From positions 3,534,001 through 3,598,000 of the forward strand of contig KB899087.1 in NCBI GenBank assembly GCA_000378025.1: 64,000 nucleotides of DNA. Reading direction: 5' to 3'. The first letter of the stretch is position 1. Each line of letters begins with the position of its first letter. The position numbers and the translations under genes were made by a program. The notes beneath the pieces are model-generated. The model was not told the DNA's origin and made no database searches. It was given only the letters and a program-made list of their open reading frames with translations. Below are positions 42,987 to 52,173 of the stretch, one piece after another. This stretch comes from Xanthobacteraceae bacterium 501b (lineage in GTDB: Bacteria > Pseudomonadota > Alphaproteobacteria > Rhizobiales > Xanthobacteraceae).

Positions 42987-44689
42987 GCGGCCACCGGCGT
43001 CTTGAGAACCTTGCCCAGAACCTGCTCCTTCGGGCCGAAGGCCTGCTGCTGGCCGGCGGCCATCATCAGCACGAGATCGACCGCCGCCAGCGCGCTCGGC
43101 CGGTGGGCGATGACCACCACCACCCGCTTGGCCTCGCGGGCCCACATGATCGCCCGCGTCAGCGCCGCCTCGCCATCGGCGTCGAGATTGGAATTTGGCT
43201 CGTCGAGCACGATGAGGAAGGGCTCGCCAAAAAGCGCCCGGGCCAGCGCCACACGCTGGCGCTCGCCGGCGGACAACGCTATCCCGCCCTCGCCGAGGCG
43301 CGTGTCATAGCCATTCGGCAGCTTCAGGATCAGCTCGTGCACCCCGGCCCGCTCGGCGGCGGCGATGATCGCGGCGGGCGCAGCATCGGCGCGGAAGCGG
43401 GCGATGTTCTCCGCCACGGTGCCGTCGAACAGCTCGATATCCTGCGGGAGATAGCCGATATGGGCGCCCAGCGCGTCGCGGTCCCATTGCTCGATCGCCG
43501 CGCCGTCGAGCCGCACGCCGCCCTTGGACGAGGGCCAGGCGCCGACCAGCCCGCGCGCCAGCGTCGACTTGCCCGAGCCGCTAGGACCGATGACGCCGAT
43601 CGCGCTGCCCGCCTCCACGGCGAAGGACAGGCCGGCAATGGTCGCCTTGGCCTGGCCCGGGGGCGCGACGGCGAGCCCGGCGACATCGAGCCGCGCCTTC
43701 GGGGCCGGCAGCGGCATGGTCTGGGGCGCGGGAGGAAACTCCGCCGACAGCGCGGAGAGCCTGGCATGGGCCTGCCGCGCCGCGATAAAGCCGCGCCAGT
43801 TGGAGATGGCCAGCTCCACCGGCGCCAGCGCCCGCGACGACAGGATGGAGGAAGCGATCATTGCCCCCGACGAGGCCTCGCCCTCGATCACCAGCCAGGC
43901 GCCGGCCGCCAGCATCAGCGATTGCAGCAGGAAGCGGAACACCTTGCTGATCGAGGACAGGTCGCCCGCCACATTCACCGCGCGCTGGTTGTCGCTGAGA
44001 TAGGCGGCATGCGCCTCGAACCAGCGCGCCCGCATGGTCGCGGTCAGGCCCATAGCGGTGATGGTCTCGGCATTGCGGCAATAGGTTTCCGCCAACCCGT
44101 TGCGGGTGGAGGAGCGACGGGCGGCGATGCGGGTCGGCGCCCGTGTGGCGAATTCGGTGATCAGCATGAAGGCGCAGAGCACGAGGATGCCGGCGAGCCC
44201 AACCAGCCCGAACACCGGGTGGAACAGGAACAGCACGCCGAGATAGAGCGGCATCCAGGGCAGGTCGAAAATCGCGACCGGTCCCTGCCCGGAGAGGAAC
44301 TGGCGGATCTGGTCGAGATCGCGCACCGGCTGCTGGCCGTTGCCGTCGCGCCCGCGCTTCAGCACCAGGGCGGACATCAGGTCGAAGGAGAGCGGCCGCA
44401 GCTTGGCATCGAGCCGCATGCCCAGCCCCACCAGCACGCGGGCACGCAGCAGGTCGAGCACGCCCTGGAACGCATAGAGCACCAAGGCGAGCACCAGCAG
44501 CGCCACGAGGGTGGGCAGGCTCCGGCTCGCCAGCACCCGGTCATAGATCTGCAGCATGAAGAACGGGCCGGTCAGCATCAACAGATTGATGACGCAGCTC
44601 AGGGCGCCGATGCCGACCAGAACGCTCCGGCAGGAAGCGAAGGCGGCGGCGACGGGCGAGGCTGACGAGGGACCGCTCAGTGTTTTCAT
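42983..44689 (-). CDS. Type I secretion ABC exporter (PrtD family)
   Basis: A 568-residue membrane ABC exporter: six-helix domain (about 20-300) with FFMLQIYDRVLASRSLPTL typical of PrtD/RTX-protease exporters, no C39 peptidase domain, then an ATPase with Walker A GPSGSGKST near residue 368, signature LSAGERQR (a variant of LSGGQ) and Walker B FLIVLDEPNSNLD. The start ATG at 44689 (MKTLSGPSS) is preferred over GTG three codons upstream. It is translationally coupled to the HlyD gene. It lies between two RTX substrate genes and downstream of paralog 2, from which it is separated by hairpins and a 13-bp tandem repeat. Confidence 0.94.
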   Translation of the reverse strand: MKTLSGPSSASPVAAAFASCRSVLVGIGALSCVINLLMLTGPFFMLQIYDRVLASRSLPTLVALLVLALVLYAFQGVLDLLRARVLVGLGMRLDAKLRPLSFDLMSALVLKRGRDGNGQQPVRDLDQIRQFLSGQGPVAIFDLPWMPLYLGVLFLFHPVFGLVGLAGILVLCAFMLITEFATRAPTRIAARRSSTRNGLAETYCRNAETITAMGLTATMRARWFEAHAAYLSDNQRAVNVAGDLSSISKVFRFLLQSLMLAAGAWLVIEGEASSGAMIASSILSSRALAPVELAISNWRGFIAARQAHARLSALSAEFPPAPQTMPLPAPKARLDVAGLAVAPPGQAKATIAGLSFAVEAGSAIGVIGPSGSGKSTLARGLVGAWPSSKGGVRLDGAAIEQWDRDALGAHIGYLPQDIELFDGTVAENIARFRADAAPAAIIAAAERAGVHELILKLPNGYDTRLGEGGIALSAGERQRVALARALFGEPFLIVLDEPNSNLDADGEAALTRAIMWAREAKRVVVVIAHRPSALAAVDLVLMMAAGQQQAFGPKEQVLGKVLKTPVAA

Positions 44690-44690
44690 C

Positions 44691-44744
44691 GCTGGCACTC
44701 TTTAGGCTGGCACTCTTGGCTGGCACTCTTGGCGGGCACTATTG
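44691..44744. repeat. Four-copy 13-bp tandem repeat before the ABC exporter start
   Basis: Units GCTGGCACTCTTTAG, GCTGGCACTCTTG (twice) and GCGGGCACTATTG run head to tail directly upstream of the leftward exporter's ATG at 44689. Unit length is not a multiple of three, so it is not coding. It spans the leader/ribosome-site region and could vary in copy number. Confidence 0.75.
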
Positions 44745-44762
44745 GGTCGACGGATCGGACCG

Positions 44763-44788
44763 GCACGGCGACCGATCGATCGCCGTGC
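44763..44788. terminator. Hairpin between RTX paralog 2 and the ABC exporter
   Basis: GCACGGCGA and TCGCCGTGC form 9-bp arms around an 8-base loop. No T-run follows on the minus strand. It could attenuate read-through from the RTX gene into the secretion genes or stabilise the RTX transcript end. Confidence 0.4.
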
Positions 44789-44869
44789 TTAGTGCGGCGG
44801 GCTGACAGGTGCGTGACGCACACCACCCCGGTTGGCCGGCGGCAGGCCCCGCGACCGGCTGGGGGAGAC

Positions 44870-44897
44870 CCCACCGGCAGCGCCTGCCGCCGGTGGG
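44870..44897. terminator. GC-rich hairpin 3' of RTX paralog 2
   Basis: CCCACCGGC and GCCGGTGGG are 9-bp arms around 10 bases that can themselves pair (GGCAG/CTGCC). It begins 43 bases after the stop of the leftward RTX gene. Terminator-like but lacking a T tract. Confidence 0.45.
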
Positions 44898-44939
44898 TGT
44901 CGCGCGGGAACGGTTCCAGCGCGGTCAGAAGCGGGCGGC

Positions 44940-47900
44940 TCAGACGAAGGCGAAATCGTCGGCGCCGAAGCCGCTGCGGGTGGTGTGCTCGATGAGCACA
45001 TAGTTGTCGCCGCCCGCATCCAGCTGGAGAACCACGCCGTCCTGCGTGTCGACCATCGCCGCCAACACCTGGTCGAAGGTGTCGAAGGCGAGCCCCTGGA
45101 GCTCGATGCTGTCCTGGCCGGAACGGAAGTCGGTGATGATGTCCGCCCCCGACTGCGCGCCGAACACGAAGACATCGCGGCCGATGCCACCCGAAAGAAC
45201 GTCCTCGCCCTCCCCGCCTTCAAGACGGTCGCGGCCGAGGCCCCCCTTCAGCTCGTCGTCGCCGCTGCCGCCGTCGAGAGTGTCATTGCCGATGCCACCT
45301 TCAAGGACATCCTCGCCGTCCCCACCTTCAAGCGTGTCGCTGCCGATGCCGCCGCGAAGCTCGTCGTCGCCTTCGCCGCCTTCCAGCCGGTCATTGCCGA
45401 TCCCGCCTTCGAGCACGTCATCGCCGGCACCACCGGCAAGCCGGTCATTCCCGATGCCGCCGCGCAGGAGGTCCGAGCCCTCGCCGCCATCGAGCTGGTC
45501 GTCGCGAAGGCCGCCGCGAAGTGTGTCGTCGCCGGCATCGCCAAAGATGCGGACGCTTGTCGTGGACGGGCCGCCAAGCACGTCATCGCCCGTCGTGCCG
45601 TGCTGCCAGCCCTCATGGCCGGGCTCGTCGACCTCCTCCGCCTCGACGGTCAGCGAGACCGTCGCGGTCGAGGTGCCGCCCTTGCCGTCGGCGACGGTGT
45701 AGGTGAACGAAGCCGCGCCCTCATAGCCCGCCTCCGCCGTGAAGACGATCTTGCCGTCGACCAGCGCCACCGAGCCATGGGTCGCGCCCTGCACCGAGAG
45801 GATGCTGAGCGTATCGGCGTCGGCATCGGTGTCGTTGGCCAGCAGCGCCGCCGCCGCCAGCGAGAGGGCAAGGCCCGCCGTGACCGTGAAGCCGCCGTCA
45901 TTCTGCGCCACCGGCGCGGTGTTCGGGCGCGGCTGGACGTTGACCACCACCTTCGCCGTGTCCTGGCCGCCCTTGCCGTCGGAGACGGTGTAGGTGAACG
46001 AAGCGGCCCCGGTGAAGCCGTCGGCCGGGGTGAACACTACCTTGCCGTCGACCAGCGCGACGGTGCCATGGGTCGCACCCTGCACCGAGACCAGGGTCAA
46101 GGTGTCGCCATCGGCGTCCGTGTCATTGGCGAGCAGGCTGGAGGCCGCCAGCGTCACCCCCGCCTCTTCCAGCACATAGAGCCGGTCGTCGAGCGCGTCG
46201 GGGTTCCGGTTGGCCGCCGCCTCCACATTCAGCGTGACCGTGGCCTTGTCCGTGCCGCCATTGCCGTCGGAAACGGTGTAGCTGAACGAGGCCGTTCCGG
46301 AGAAACCGGCGGTCGCCTTGAACAGCACGTTTCCGGCGTCGTCGAGTGCCACCGTGCCGCCGACCGCCTCCTGCACCGACACGATCGCGAGGTTATCGGC
46401 ATCGGCATCGCTATCATTGGCCAGCAGCAGAGCCGCGGCCAGCATCAGCGAGGAACCCGCCGTCACCGCGAAGCCGTTATCGTTCGCCGCTTCCGGCGCG
46501 GCATTGTCGCCGGGCTGCACCGGCCCATCCGCCAGCGACACCACGCTCAGATTATCGAACGCGACGCCCGCGCTGCCCCAGGAATAGAGGCCGACCGTGC
46601 CGGCGTCGAGATTGTGGTCCTCGATGTCATAGGCGAAGACCGGCTCGCCATTGACATAGGCCTGCATCTTGCCGCCGGCGTTGTCGACGCGCAGATGGAT
46701 CGGCTCGCCGCTGATATAGCGGCCCGGCACCTGGGCGAGGGTCTTCTCATAGCCGTCGACCATGCTGCGCAGCTGCCAGAGGCCGCCTTCGCGGTCGAGC
46801 TCCATCTTGTAGTAGTTCTGCGGGTCCTGGTAGTGCAGCAGGATGCCCAGGCCGTCATCGTCCGGGGTCACGATGGTGACTTCGACCGAATAGTCGCTCC
46901 ACTCCGCCGCCTCGGGCGCGTTGTAGAGGGCGTAGGTGCCCTTGCGCAGCGCGTTGTAGCCATCGCCCAGCGGGCTCCAGCCACGGTTCCACGGGTCGGG
47001 ATCGGAAGCGTTGCCGTTGGAAATCAGCTGGCGGGAGTGAATGTCCGACATCTGGTACAGCTTGCCGTCCCGCAGCTGCCAGTCGGAGGCGCCGCCCAGC
47101 GTGCCCTCGTCCACAATCGTCCAGCCGGCGAGCGTGCCGCCGGTAAAGCCCTCGCTCAGCAGCACCTTGTCGGCGCTGACGACATCGACCTTGACGTGAT
47201 CGCGGGAGATCTTGCCGGCGGCGTCGGTGACTTCGAGCGTCACACCCTTGGTGCCGACGGGAAGAGAGAGGACAGCCTGCTTGCCGGTGCCGATCTCCTC
47301 GCCATCGAGCAGCCAGCGATAGGCCACGATGTCTTTCGGTCCGAAGGAGCCGGAGGCCGACAGCGCGACCGTGGCGAAGCCGTCGCCATCATGGTCGATG
47401 CTGCGCATGTCGCCGGCGCCATGCGCGGCCAGCGCCACCTCATTGACCGCGACATTGTCGAAAATCGCGCTCTTCTGATTGCTGGAGAGCACGCCGATGG
47501 TGCCGCCGGCGAGCGGAGCGCTGTCGATCACCGGCCCGCCGAAGACGTTGACGTCGTCAAGCAGCACGGTGATTTCGCCATTCACCACGGCGACGCGCAG
47601 TTCCATCTCGTCATTGAAGCGGTAGCCGCCCGTGGCCGTGGCGAGCACGGTCTCGACGCCTTCCTGCACCTTGATCAGCTGGCGGGAATAGCCCTCGCCG
47701 TCGAGTTCGAGCCGGTAATAATTGCTCTCGTCGGCGTAGTAAAACACCGTGCCGATCACATCGTCATCGGTGGAGCGGAGGGTGACGTCGAACACATAGT
47801 TCTTCCACGCCAGCGCGGCGGGATCGTTCCACACCAGAAGCTTGTCGGGATTGTCCTGCGAGTAGTAGAGCGCGCCTTCCGGGGCGTCGATCGACGCATC

Positions 47901-50900
47901 GTCATCCTTGCGCGAGTGAACGCTGCCCTTCACCTTCCAGAAGCCGGTGTCGGATTCATCCAGGAAGTCGAGCTGGGCATCGCCGAAGGTGGCGTCGAGC
48001 GTGCCGGAGAAGTCGAACTGCGTGGTGTTCGCGTCCGGCGCCTGCGTGAAGATGCCCCCGGCCTTGGCGCCGCCGAGCGCCGCGATCTGCTCGGCCGAGA
48101 GCACGCCCTGCGTGAACGACACGCTGTTCACATAGGCGTCGTTCATTTCGCCGTCCTCGTCGGCGAATAGCAGGAAACCCTTCTCGCCATCGAGCTTGAA
48201 GCGCTCGGCATCCACGACCCGCGAGCCGATGAGCGTGCCGTTCAGGTATTTATGGAGGGTGACGGTGCCGTCCGTGCCCTGGTCCACCACAAGGGCGATG
48301 CGCTGCCACTCGCCATAGGCGAAGGCGCCGTCATAGCCGCCGCCGCCGAGCTCGGCCAAGCCGGTGCCGTTGTTGCGGCGGATGAAGACGTCGCCGTCGC
48401 TGGTGTTGCTCGGGTCGGTCTGCAGCAGCGAGATGTAGCGGCCCTGGCCGTCGGGAACCAGCACGTCCATGACGAGGCTGTATTCGGTGATGACGTCGTC
48501 ATCGCCAGCCGGCGTCACCACGAAGCCCTGCTTTTCCTTCGGCGCGGGGAAGAACATCACCTGGTCGTCGCCGCCCGGCAGCTCGGGAATGCCGTAGGAG
48601 GCGGCCGTGCCGAAAGTGGTCAGCGCCTCCAGGGCGTCGCCCTTCTTGTCGACGATGGCGATCGTGCCCGCGCCGAGGCTGGCGGCGGTGTCGCCATTGA
48701 AGTCGAACTGCACGGTGCGCCCGTCGCTCACGGCGGAGAGCGGCCCGGCGGCCTTGGCGCCGCCCATGTCGGCGATCTCGCTGGCGCTGAACACGCGGTC
48801 GGAGAACACGACGCTGTTGAGATGCCCATAGCCGCTTTCGCCATTGTCGTCGGCGAGCAGGTAGAAACCGCCCTCGCCGTCGATCTTCAGGCGATCCATC
48901 GCCACCACCTGCGAGCCGACGAAGCTGCCGTCGATGTACTTGCTCAGCGTCGCGGTGGCGTCGTCGATCTTCTCGACGGTCAGCGCGATGCGGTGCCACT
49001 GGCCATAGGTGATGGTGCCATGGGCCCCGCGCAGGATTTCCAGCGTGCCGGTGCCGTTGTTCTTGTTCTCGATGAAGATGACGCCGTCCTCGGCGTTTTC
49101 GAGGTCGTTCTGGAACAGCGAGAAATAGGAGCCCTGGCCGTCATAGACCATCAGGTCCATCATCAGCGTGTAGGATTCGAAGTCGTCGCCGGCGGACGGT
49201 TCGAAGCCCGGCTGCACATGGTAATACTGTGTGCCTTCGAGCGGCGGGAAGGAGAGCACGCCGGCATCGCCGCCCTCCAGCGCCGGGGCGCCGGCCTGCG
49301 AGGCGGTTTCAAGAATGGTCGTGTTCGCCAGCAGCGGCCGGACCGTGGTCCAGCCAGCGGCGTTGCCGTCGTTGAAATTGTCGACCAGCAAGGTGCGATC
49401 GCCGCTGACGACGACGCGGATCTCGTCGCGCGTCACCACGCCGGCGCGGTCCTCGACCTCAAGCGTCAGCTTGTGGCTGCCGACCTCGAAAGAGACGGTC
49501 GGCTTCTGGCCGGTGGCCACCACCTGGCCGCCCTTGTCGAGCCAGCGATATTCGACGATCGCGTCACCCGGGTTACGCGAGGCGCTCGCATCGAGGACCA
49601 CCGCGCCCTCGTCGGCACCGGCCGTGGCGGTGGCGAAGATGTCGTCGCCAGCATCGGCCAGCGCCTGCGGCGTCACCGGGCCGAGATCGAGCCCGTCGAG
49701 CACCTGCTCGTGCTCCTTATAGTCGCCCTGCAGCTCGCCTTCGGTGCGCCCGCCGGTGAGGTAGCTGTCGAATTCGGTGAAATAGGTCTCGGTCGAGATG
49801 GTGCCGGCCTCCGGGTCGACCACGACCAGGCGGATGGCGCCATTGCCGCCGCGCCCGCCATTGATCTCGTTGGCGACGCCGTTCTGGTAATTCACCAGCA
49901 TCTGGTGAACCGGCTGGCCATACTGGTTGTAGCTGGTCACGGTTTCGGCGCCGTCGCCAAAGATGTGGCCCGAGAACGTCATCGCGACATTGGGGTACTT
50001 GCTGGCCAGCTCGCGCCAGATGGTCTCGCCATCATTGGGGTTTTCGAGCGTGTTGCCCATGCCGTAGTCGTAGCCGGTGCCCTCGTTGAACAGCGGCGAG
50101 CCGAGCGGGTCGTGGCGGCCGGCGAAGTTGGTCATCGAATGGTTGGCGATGATGACGCGGTGATCGGCATGCGCCTCGATGACATCGCCGGCCCAGCGCA
50201 GCACGTCGTCGCGCACGCCGAATTCCATCGACATGACAAGCCACTTGGTGCCATCGGGCGCGGTGAAGGTGTGGTAGTTGTTCTTGGAGCTTTCCGGCTC
50301 CTGGTCATAGACGCCGCCAAAGGTGGGGCTGGTGGCAGCCTGCTTCTCCGGCGAGAACAGGTCGTCGAGATAGACCGAGCTGTGGTCGTTGGCGCGGCCC
50401 TGGTCGCTTTGGTCGTGGTTTCCCGGCAGCAGCGAATAGGGGATCTTGCCGTCGAGCTTGCGCAGCGCTTCCTCGGCGATCGCCCAGTTTTCCGCCGTGT
50501 TGCGCTGGGTGATGTCGCCGACATGGATGGCGAACTCGATGCCCAGGCTTTCCTGGTGATCGACCAGCCACTGGGTCATGTCGCCGAAAATGTGGTTGAG
50601 GTCGGCGTTGGAGGTGTAATCCTGCGTGTCGGGCATCACCGCAATGGTGAAGGCGCTCTCGCTGGCCACGCGCACCCGGACATTCTCCACCGCCGTGGCG
50701 CCCTCGGCATCGGTCGCGGTGATCTTGAGATCGGTGTAGCCGAGCGTCTCAAGAAAATCGATCGTCAGTTCGCTGCCCTCGATCCGGACCGCGGCGACCG
50801 CGGGATCGCTGCTCGCGATCGTGTAGGTGAGGCCGCTGCCGCCGAACACGCCGTTCAGATCGATGACACGATCTTCCGAGCCGCGCGTCGCCATGAAGTC

Positions 50901-50927
50901 GAGGATTGGGCTGACGATGCTGGTCAT
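44940..50927 (-). CDS. Giant RTX protein with N-terminal metallophosphatase domain (paralog 2)
   Basis: A 1995-residue protein collinear with paralog 1: Ig-like start, metallophosphatase (D100-T-Q, G137-D138, GNHD 169-172, ANH, GHIF), PKD-like, LamG-like domains, DUF1080-like folds, three cadherin/VCBS-type repeats (about 1472-1762), RTX nonapeptides (about 1772-1919) and a near-identical C-terminal signal (DGVVLQLD...GADDFAFV). The start ATG at 50927 (MTSIVSPILDF) aligns with paralog 1; a TTG three codons upstream is less likely. Differences concentrate in the LamG region and RTX array, so these are old paralogs rather than a recent copy. It is presumably secreted by the adjacent T1SS. Neither protein has an N-terminal signal peptide. 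Confidence 0.9.
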   Translation of the reverse strand: MTSIVSPILDFMATRGSEDRVIDLNGVFGGSGLTYTIASSDPAVAAVRIEGSELTIDFLETLGYTDLKITATDAEGATAVENVRVRVASESAFTIAVMPDTQDYTSNADLNHIFGDMTQWLVDHQESLGIEFAIHVGDITQRNTAENWAIAEEALRKLDGKIPYSLLPGNHDQSDQGRANDHSSVYLDDLFSPEKQAATSPTFGGVYDQEPESSKNNYHTFTAPDGTKWLVMSMEFGVRDDVLRWAGDVIEAHADHRVIIANHSMTNFAGRHDPLGSPLFNEGTGYDYGMGNTLENPNDGETIWRELASKYPNVAMTFSGHIFGDGAETVTSYNQYGQPVHQMLVNYQNGVANEINGGRGGNGAIRLVVVDPEAGTISTETYFTEFDSYLTGGRTEGELQGDYKEHEQVLDGLDLGPVTPQALADAGDDIFATATAGADEGAVVLDASASRNPGDAIVEYRWLDKGGQVVATGQKPTVSFEVGSHKLTLEVEDRAGVVTRDEIRVVVSGDRTLLVDNFNDGNAAGWTTVRPLLANTTILETASQAGAPALEGGDAGVLSFPPLEGTQYYHVQPGFEPSAGDDFESYTLMMDLMVYDGQGSYFSLFQNDLENAEDGVIFIENKNNGTGTLEILRGAHGTITYGQWHRIALTVEKIDDATATLSKYIDGSFVGSQVVAMDRLKIDGEGGFYLLADDNGESGYGHLNSVVFSDRVFSASEIADMGGAKAAGPLSAVSDGRTVQFDFNGDTAASLGAGTIAIVDKKGDALEALTTFGTAASYGIPELPGGDDQVMFFPAPKEKQGFVVTPAGDDDVITEYSLVMDVLVPDGQGRYISLLQTDPSNTSDGDVFIRRNNGTGLAELGGGGYDGAFAYGEWQRIALVVDQGTDGTVTLHKYLNGTLIGSRVVDAERFKLDGEKGFLLFADEDGEMNDAYVNSVSFTQGVLSAEQIAALGGAKAGGIFTQAPDANTTQFDFSGTLDATFGDAQLDFLDESDTGFWKVKGSVHSRKDDDASIDAPEGALYYSQDNPDKLLVWNDPAALAWKNYVFDVTLRSTDDDVIGTVFYYADESNYYRLELDGEGYSRQLIKVQEGVETVLATATGGYRFNDEMELRVAVVNGEITVLLDDVNVFGGPVIDSAPLAGGTIGVLSSNQKSAIFDNVAVNEVALAAHGAGDMRSIDHDGDGFATVALSASGSFGPKDIVAYRWLLDGEEIGTGKQAVLSLPVGTKGVTLEVTDAAGKISRDHVKVDVVSADKVLLSEGFTGGTLAGWTIVDEGTLGGASDWQLRDGKLYQMSDIHSRQLISNGNASDPDPWNRGWSPLGDGYNALRKGTYALYNAPEAAEWSDYSVEVTIVTPDDDGLGILLHYQDPQNYYKMELDREGGLWQLRSMVDGYEKTLAQVPGRYISGEPIHLRVDNAGGKMQAYVNGEPVFAYDIEDHNLDAGTVGLYSWGSAGVAFDNLSVVSLADGPVQPGDNAAPEAANDNGFAVTAGSSLMLAAALLLANDSDADADNLAIVSVQEAVGGTVALDDAGNVLFKATAGFSGTASFSYTVSDGNGGTDKATVTLNVEAAANRNPDALDDRLYVLEEAGVTLAASSLLANDTDADGDTLTLVSVQGATHGTVALVDGKVVFTPADGFTGAASFTYTVSDGKGGQDTAKVVVNVQPRPNTAPVAQNDGGFTVTAGLALSLAAAALLANDTDADADTLSILSVQGATHGSVALVDGKIVFTAEAGYEGAASFTYTVADGKGGTSTATVSLTVEAEEVDEPGHEGWQHGTTGDDVLGGPSTTSVRIFGDAGDDTLRGGLRDDQLDGGEGSDLLRGGIGNDRLAGGAGDDVLEGGIGNDRLEGGEGDDELRGGIGSDTLEGGDGEDVLEGGIGNDTLDGGSGDDELKGGLGRDRLEGGEGEDVLSGGIGRDVFVFGAQSGADIITDFRSGQDSIELQGLAFDTFDQVLAAMVDTQDGVVLQLDAGGDNYVLIEHTTRSGFGADDFAFV

Positions 50928-51029
50928 TGTTTTCAATTCCCATTGTATACGCGCCGCCTGGAGCGCATTGCATGGGCAACTGAAGTAGTTTTCCCTCGTG
51001 ACAGATTGTTGAATAACTTGGCTGCCGCG

Positions 51030-51047
51030 CCATCCCTATAAACAATG
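51030..51047 (-). promoter_or_regulatory. Shared RTX upstream box, copy 2
   Basis: The minus strand reads CATTGTTTATAGGGATGG then CGCGG, 103 bases before the RTX paralog 2 start; see the partner at 40497-40514. A related ATGTCG motif precedes both boxes. Confidence 0.45.
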
Positions 51048-51206
51048 GGCGGTATCGACATTCTCGATAAGACCCGCCTTCTGCTGTGTCGTTCGTCGAT
51101 CCAGACATTGGACTGGCCGGAAGAAACACAACCCTCGGTAAGGCACGCCCTTGTGGGGAAGCGTTCGGCATGAAATTCCGGCGCGGCCGGGGCTCGCGAC
51201 GCGAGG

Positions 51207-52100
51207 TCAGCGGCCGAGAACCGCGCCGGCCGCCGCACACACGGCCTGCGTCAACTGGCGCAACGCGCGGGTCTCAAGGCGGATCACCGTCCAGTGGAGC
51301 GGCACATCGACCCGCTGGCCCGGCACCAGCTCCACCAGGCGCCCGGCGGCGAGATGAGCGTCCACCATCATTGTGGGGTGCAGGCCCCAGCCCAGCCCGA
51401 CCCGCGTCATGTCGAGAAAGCCATGGGTGGACGGCACCCAATGCACCGGGCCGACCCGCTCGGTGCCTAGCGCCGCCAACGCCCAGCGCGCCTGCAGAAA
51501 GTCCCGCCGGTCGAAGCGCAGGCAGGGCGCCGCGTGCAGCGCCTCCACGGTGACGCCTCGTGGAAAGTAGCGCGCGACAAAATCCGGGCTGGCGCAGGCG
51601 GCATAGCGCAGCGCGCCCAGCGACAGGGTGCGGCAACCTTGCACCGGCTCGCGCTCGGCGGTGACGGCGGCCAGCACCTCGCCCGCGCGTAGCCGGGTGG
51701 CGGTGTGGGCCTCATCGTCGAGGGCGAGGTCCAGCGACACCTGGGCCACCTGCGCGAAGGCGGCAGCGGCGGCCGGAAACCAGGTGGCGAGGCTGTCGGC
51801 ATTCACCGCCACCGGAAGGGTCAGCCGCTCCCCCGTGCCGACAGCGCCGTGGCCGAGCGCCGGCGCCAGATCATGCTCCAGCAGCCGCACGCGATCGAGA
51901 TGGGCGCAGAGGCTGCGGCCGAGCTCGGTCGCCTCGCAGGGCTGGCCGCGCACGATCAGGATCGCCCCGAGACGCTCCTCCAGCCCGCGCACCCGCTGCG
52001 ACACGGCCGAAGGGGTGATGGCGAGCGTGGCGGCGGCGCGCTCGAACGAGCCTTCCCGCACCACGGCGGCGACAGCGGCAAGGGCGGGGTAATCCAGCAT
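51207..52100 (-). CDS. argP: LysR-family regulator, ArgP/IciA type
   Basis: A 297-residue LysR protein with MLDYPALAAVAAVVREGSFERAA and TPSAVSQRVRGLEERLG at the N terminus, the hallmark of ArgP (IciA), which activates basic-amino-acid exporters in response to Arg/Lys. It is divergent from a LysE/ArgO-type exporter with only 73 bases between the starts, which contain an operator-like dyad. This gene pair is a standard arrangement, so function is well supported. Confidence 0.88.
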   Translation of the reverse strand: MLDYPALAAVAAVVREGSFERAAATLAITPSAVSQRVRGLEERLGAILIVRGQPCEATELGRSLCAHLDRVRLLEHDLAPALGHGAVGTGERLTLPVAVNADSLATWFPAAAAAFAQVAQVSLDLALDDEAHTATRLRAGEVLAAVTAEREPVQGCRTLSLGALRYAACASPDFVARYFPRGVTVEALHAAPCLRFDRRDFLQARWALAALGTERVGPVHWVPSTHGFLDMTRVGLGWGLHPTMMVDAHLAAGRLVELVPGQRVDVPLHWTVIRLETRALRQLTQAVCAAAGAVLGR

Positions 52101-52101
52101 G

Positions 52102-52120
52102 GATGAAGTTCTGCTTCATC
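52102..52120. promoter_or_regulatory. Operator-like dyad in the argP-exporter intergenic region
   Basis: GATGAAG (52102-52108) and CTTCATC (52114-52120) are perfect arms around TTCTG, directly upstream of the regulator's start and 54 bases before the exporter start. Placement fits an ArgP-type binding site controlling both genes. Confidence 0.5.
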
Positions 52121-52173
52121 AGCCTTAGAAGAACAAGTTTTACTTCGGTCGCGCCGCCCGCCACCACGCCGGC

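Noticed and set aside
44691..44744. Reading the TGGCAC units as sigma-54 -24 elements
   Set aside because: No TTGC at the required spacing, and the orientation points away from the exporter gene.
35940..51041. Long plus-strand frames (about 1470, 1110 and 930 codons) opposite the RTX genes
   Set aside because: Same cause: they mirror the repetitive RTX/cadherin coding sequence; apparent repeats are reflections of the real nonapeptides.
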